This document shows positions 60,874 to 64,000 of a DNA stretch of 64,000 bases, piece after piece. The DNA comes from CAZENU01 sp965117035 (GTDB taxonomy: Bacteria > Chloroflexota > Dehalococcoidia > Lucifugimonadales > CAZENU01). The notes below the pieces were generated by a model. That model searched no databases and was not told the DNA's origin. It saw nothing but the letters and a program-made list of their open reading frames with translations. The position numbers were made by a program, and so were the translations under genes. Each line of letters begins with the position of its first letter. Position 1 is the stretch's first letter. The stretch lies in the NCBI GenBank assembly GCA_965117035.1, contig OZ220748.1, forward strand, positions 744,001-808,000, in the 5' to 3' direction.

Positions 60874-62289
60874 ATGCCCGCCGACAGCGATCTCAGGTTG
60901 ACAGCCCACCTGATGCGGCGCGCCGGCTTTGGCGCGACGCGCGACGAGTTGGAGCGGCTCGCCAAACAGGGCTACGAAGCGACCGTCGAGCAGCTACTCG
61001 ACCCCGAGTCGCAGCCCGACGTGGACATGTACCCCCTCTACCGGCGCCTGCCGCAGGCCGAGAGTCCGTGGCAGGTCATGCACGCGCAGACAGACTGGAT
61101 GTACCGGATGCTCAACACCCGGCGTCCGCTGCAGGAGAAGATGGCCCTCTTCTGGCACTACGTCTTCGCCACCGCCGCCTCGAAGGTCGAGCACGCCGGG
61201 CAGATGGCGGACCAGGTCGCGTTGTTCCGCAAGCACGGCATGGGCAACTACCGCCACCTGCTCGTCGAGCTGGCCAGAGACCCGGCCATGATCTTCTGGC
61301 TCGACAACCAGGACAATCACAAGCGCGCTCCAAACGAAAACTGGGGACGAGAGTTGCTGGAGCTCTTCTCCATGGGCGTCAACAACTACACCGAAGACGA
61401 TGTCTACGAGTGCTCCAGGGCCTTCACCGGATGGAGCTTCGAGCCCACGATACCCGGCTCGCCCTGGGGCAACTTCCCCTGGGTCTTCAAGTACCGCGCC
61501 GAGGACCACGACGGCGGGGTCAAGACCTTCCTCGGGCAGACCGGCCGTCTCAACGGCGAGGACATCATCGACATCGTCGTCCGGCAGCCCGCCTGTCCGA
61601 CGTTCATCTGTCGCCACCTGTACAACTTCTTCGTCGCCGAAGAGCCGCAGGTGCCCGCGTGGAACATCGAGCCGCCGGGAGACCCGGAAGCCGTCGAGAT
61701 ACTCGCGCAGACCTTCGTCGACTCCGACTACGAGATCAAGCCCGTGCTCCGGCTGCTGTTCAACTCGGACTTCTTCAATCAGGCCACCTTCCGCAAGGTG
61801 AAGAGTCCCACGGAGGTCGTGGTCGGCACACTCAAGCTGACCGGAGCGCTCGGCAAGCCCAGCCCCGAGTGGGGAACGATCGGGCAGGAGCCAGAGAAGA
61901 TGGGGCAGGCGCTGCTCAACCCGCCGAGCGTCGAGGGATGGCACACGGGCAAGGAGTGGATCAACAGCGGCGCGCTCATGAACCGCGTCAACTTCGTCGT
62001 CGACCACGTCCGGCGGGCCGACCTGCCGGGCAACCGCCGCAACGTCGACTGGATCGTCCAACAGTCGGCCAATGGAGGCTCGATGGCGCCCGAGATTCTC
62101 GTCGACCGGTGCCTCGATCTCATGGGCCCTCTCGACGTTCCAGCGACCATCCGGGACAACCTTGTCGCCGAGGCCGGCGCGGACGGCGAGATATCCTACA
62201 GGACCGCCGAAGACAGGGACGACCTCTCGGGTCGCGTCGGCAACGTTATGGCGCTGATCGCGGGCACGCGCGAGTACCAGTTCGGATAG
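60874..62289 (+). CDS. DUF1800 family protein, copy 2
   Basis: A 471-residue DUF1800 protein from ATG 60874, with GGGGGAGG upstream. It is highly similar to copy 1 along its length, with the same HLMRRAGFGATRDELERLA start and MALIAGTREYQFG end. Here the usual DUF1501 gene follows after 19 bp, then an NHL propeller. No signal peptide is seen. The longer reading from 60739 has no support. Confidence 0.94.
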   Translation: MPADSDLRLTAHLMRRAGFGATRDELERLAKQGYEATVEQLLDPESQPDVDMYPLYRRLPQAESPWQVMHAQTDWMYRMLNTRRPLQEKMALFWHYVFATAASKVEHAGQMADQVALFRKHGMGNYRHLLVELARDPAMIFWLDNQDNHKRAPNENWGRELLELFSMGVNNYTEDDVYECSRAFTGWSFEPTIPGSPWGNFPWVFKYRAEDHDGGVKTFLGQTGRLNGEDIIDIVVRQPACPTFICRHLYNFFVAEEPQVPAWNIEPPGDPEAVEILAQTFVDSDYEIKPVLRLLFNSDFFNQATFRKVKSPTEVVVGTLKLTGALGKPSPEWGTIGQEPEKMGQALLNPPSVEGWHTGKEWINSGALMNRVNFVVDHVRRADLPGNRRNVDWIVQQSANGGSMAPEILVDRCLDLMGPLDVPATIRDNLVAEAGADGEISYRTAEDRDDLSGRVGNVMALIAGTREYQFG

Positions 62290-62308
62290 TGGCACAGGAG
62301 GCGTCGCC

Positions 62309-63454
62309 TTGACCACCCAGACCAAAGACCCCGTCGTCGTCGTCGTCGAGCTCAACGGGGGGAACGACTACCTCAACACCGTCGTGCCCTACACCGACCC
62401 GAACTACCACGACAACCGTGTCAAGCTGCGCCTCACCGAAGACGAAGTGCACAAGATCGACGACCGCCTCGGCTTCCATCCGGCCATGGGGCCGCTGAAG
62501 GACGTCTACGACCGGGGCGACATGGCGATAGTCCACGGCGTCGGCTACGAGAACCCGTCGCGCTCGCACTTCCGCTCGATGGACATCTGGCACACGTGCG
62601 AGCCGGTCAAGGTCGGCGACGAGGGCTGGATCGGGAGGGCGTCGCGACAGATCGACCCGAATGGCGAGAACCCCATAGGCACCGTGAACATCGGCCACGG
62701 CCTCCCCAGGGCGCTCGTCGCGCCCGGCGTGCCGGTGGCGTCGGTCGCCGACCTCTCCAGCTACGGGCTGTTCACCGGCGTCGAGCGCGAGTCGGAGCGC
62801 GAGCGGATGCTGGCGCGCTTCGCGGCGATGTACGCGCCCGGCATGGGAACGGGCCCCGTGGCCGACATCATGGACTACCTGAGCCTGACCGGGAAAGACG
62901 CCATGAAGGGCGCCGACATCCTCAAGGAGGTCCCCGCCCAATACGAGTCGACCGTCGAGTACGGCACCGACTCGATCTCCCAGAGCCTGCGATCGGTGGC
63001 GATGATCCACACGGCCGACGTCGGCTCCCGGTTCTTCTACACGAGCGTGGGGAGCTTCGACACGCACGGCTCCCAGGAGTACATGCACGGCAAGCTCTGG
63101 ACGGAGGTCTCGCGGGCCATCGTCGACTTCTGGGACGACCTCCGGCAGCACGACGCGGACGACAACGTGGTCATGCTGCTCTTCTCTGAATTCGGCCGCC
63201 GGGTGAAGGAGAACGGCGAGGGCACCGACCACGGGTCGGGCGGCGTCGCGTTCGCCATCGGCCCGAACGTCGCGGGCGGCATGTACTCGGAGTACCCGGA
63301 CACCCGGGTCGAGGCGCTCGTGGACGGCGACCTGGAGCCCAACCTGGACTTCCGCGGGCTGTACTCGACCGTCCTGGAAGACTGGCTGGGGCTGGACGCC
63401 GAGCCCGTCGTCAACGGGCGCTTCGAGAAGCCCGGCTTCATACACGGCCGATAG
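62309..63454 (+). CDS. DUF1501 family protein
   Basis: A 381-residue protein of the DUF1501 family (alkaline phosphatase-like fold): VVVELNGGNDYLNTVVPYTD, GFHPAMGPLKDVYDRGDMAIVHGVGY, and near the end SFDTHGSQEYMHGKLW, LLFSEFGRRVKENG and GTDHGSGGVAFAIG. The Asp and His residues of these motifs would hold metals. Most relatives have a Tat signal; this one starts directly at the domain (TTG 62309) and seems cytoplasmic. It partners with DUF1800 copy 2. Confidence 0.92.
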   Translation: MTTQTKDPVVVVVELNGGNDYLNTVVPYTDPNYHDNRVKLRLTEDEVHKIDDRLGFHPAMGPLKDVYDRGDMAIVHGVGYENPSRSHFRSMDIWHTCEPVKVGDEGWIGRASRQIDPNGENPIGTVNIGHGLPRALVAPGVPVASVADLSSYGLFTGVERESERERMLARFAAMYAPGMGTGPVADIMDYLSLTGKDAMKGADILKEVPAQYESTVEYGTDSISQSLRSVAMIHTADVGSRFFYTSVGSFDTHGSQEYMHGKLWTEVSRAIVDFWDDLRQHDADDNVVMLLFSEFGRRVKENGEGTDHGSGGVAFAIGPNVAGGMYSEYPDTRVEALVDGDLEPNLDFRGLYSTVLEDWLGLDAEPVVNGRFEKPGFIHGR

Positions 63455-64000
63455 ATGCGGACGATCTCCTTCGGCGAGCGCGTCTGGCACTTCTCGCACG
63501 CGATAGGCCAGGACAGCGTGATCCGGGGCGTGCGCTACCCCTGCTCCGTCGCCGTCGGCGGCGACGACACTATCTGGGTGCTGAGCCGCGGGATGCCCGT
63601 CACGTCCACCGCGGAAGACGTTGTCGTCGCCCACCAGCCGAAGATCGGGAAGTGGTCGGTCAGCGACGGCGTCCTGCTCGGGGACTTCGCCCGCAACGAG
63701 TTCGTATGGCCCACGGCGCTGGCCGCCGACAGCGAGGGCAACCTCTACTGCTGCGACGAGCAGGGCAATTTCGTCGCCGTGTTCGGCCCGGATGGCCCGT
63801 ACTACACCTTCCCGGAATACGACCCGTCGGGGGAAGCACTGACCCGATGGGGCGAGCACGGCTCTGAGCCCGGCCAGCTCGACGCACCATCGGGCATGGC
63901 GTTCGACCGCGACGACAACCTGTACATCGTCGACGGCGGCAACGACCGCGTGCAGAAGTTCACCGGGGACGGCCGGTTCCTGGACTCGTGGGGAAGCAAC
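63455..64000 (+). CDS. NHL-repeat beta-propeller protein of the DUF1800 cluster, copy 2 (partial)
   Basis: ATG 63455 follows the DUF1501 stop directly and the frame stays open to the window end (182 codons). The N-terminus WHFSHAIGQDS, LSRGMPV, QPKIGKWSVSDG and CCDEQGNFVAVFGPDGPYY closely match the NHL protein at 58149. Two NHL blades are seen before the end of the window. It shows that the second cluster has the full DUF1800-DUF1501-NHL set. Confidence 0.9.
   Translation, partial: MRTISFGERVWHFSHAIGQDSVIRGVRYPCSVAVGGDDTIWVLSRGMPVTSTAEDVVVAHQPKIGKWSVSDGVLLGDFARNEFVWPTALAADSEGNLYCCDEQGNFVAVFGPDGPYYTFPEYDPSGEALTRWGEHGSEPGQLDAPSGMAFDRDDNLYIVDGGNDRVQKFTGDGRFLDSWGSN

Overview
The window is a 64 kb piece of a high-GC bacterial chromosome. 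The gene set points to the Chloroflexota, probably a SAR202/Dehalococcoidia-like lineage: an enolase-superfamily dehydratase, paired DUF1800/DUF1501/NHL-propeller genes, a K+-type membrane pyrophosphatase, a succinate dehydrogenase with an HdrB-like subunit instead of a cytochrome b anchor, and many TTG/GTG starts. This placement is inferred from gene content; no 16S gene is present.

Layout. 1-4.2 kb (minus): a membrane glycosyltransferase cut by the window edge, an MFS exporter and a class IV aminotransferase. 4.3-10.4 kb (plus): a PadR regulator with a clear palindromic operator and a linked membrane protein made of duplicated repeats, the pyrophosphatase hppA, and an ABC-2 exporter with a HicB-like gene between its two subunits. 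10.4-18.2 kb: a repeat-rich stretch with nested ~100-bp repeats around a GIY-YIG gene, SUMF1-like, PH-domain and glycerol-1-phosphate-dehydrogenase-like genes, then a 1.7-kb DUF4417 insertion bounded by 164-bp direct repeats that duplicate the start of the following mandelate racemase-like gene. 18.2-25.7 kb: glyQS, translationally coupled to a DUF4258-YgiT-YgiT set, followed by a defence/mobile island (AIPR nuclease flanked by two paralogous small genes, a broken PaREP1-like gene, a DUF4143 ATPase, a MITE-like element, a lone RHH antitoxin).

25.8-43.2 kb is mostly core metabolism: sbcD, a thiol-disulfide lipoprotein, folPK, a transcarboxylase-like operon (12S-like subunit, small subunit, 5S-like subunit fused to a biotin-carrier domain whose biotin lysine is replaced by Asn), icd and mdh, a membrane/molybdopterin fusion, a DapF-like protein with both catalytic cysteines replaced by Ser, and sdhA-sdhB-HdrB-like. 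The acyl-CoA, isocitrate, malate and succinate enzymes together feed the citric acid cycle.

43.4-44.8 kb holds a Panacea-domain antitoxin next to a MazF-like but enlarged partner, the best candidate for a little-described system. Then come mutM, an NHL propeller, and a full minus-strand ribosomal/translation cluster: tRNA-Thr, tRNA-Tyr, tRNA-Thr, tuf, rpmG, secE, nusG, rplK, rplA, L10 leader with attenuator, rplJ, rplL. 52-64 kb (mostly plus) carries two Gfo/Idh/MocA oxidoreductases, a beta-lactamase-fold serine hydrolase, an aldo/keto reductase, and two related DUF1800-(DUF1501)-NHL clusters separated by a HigBA toxin-antitoxin module with a readable promoter and operator.
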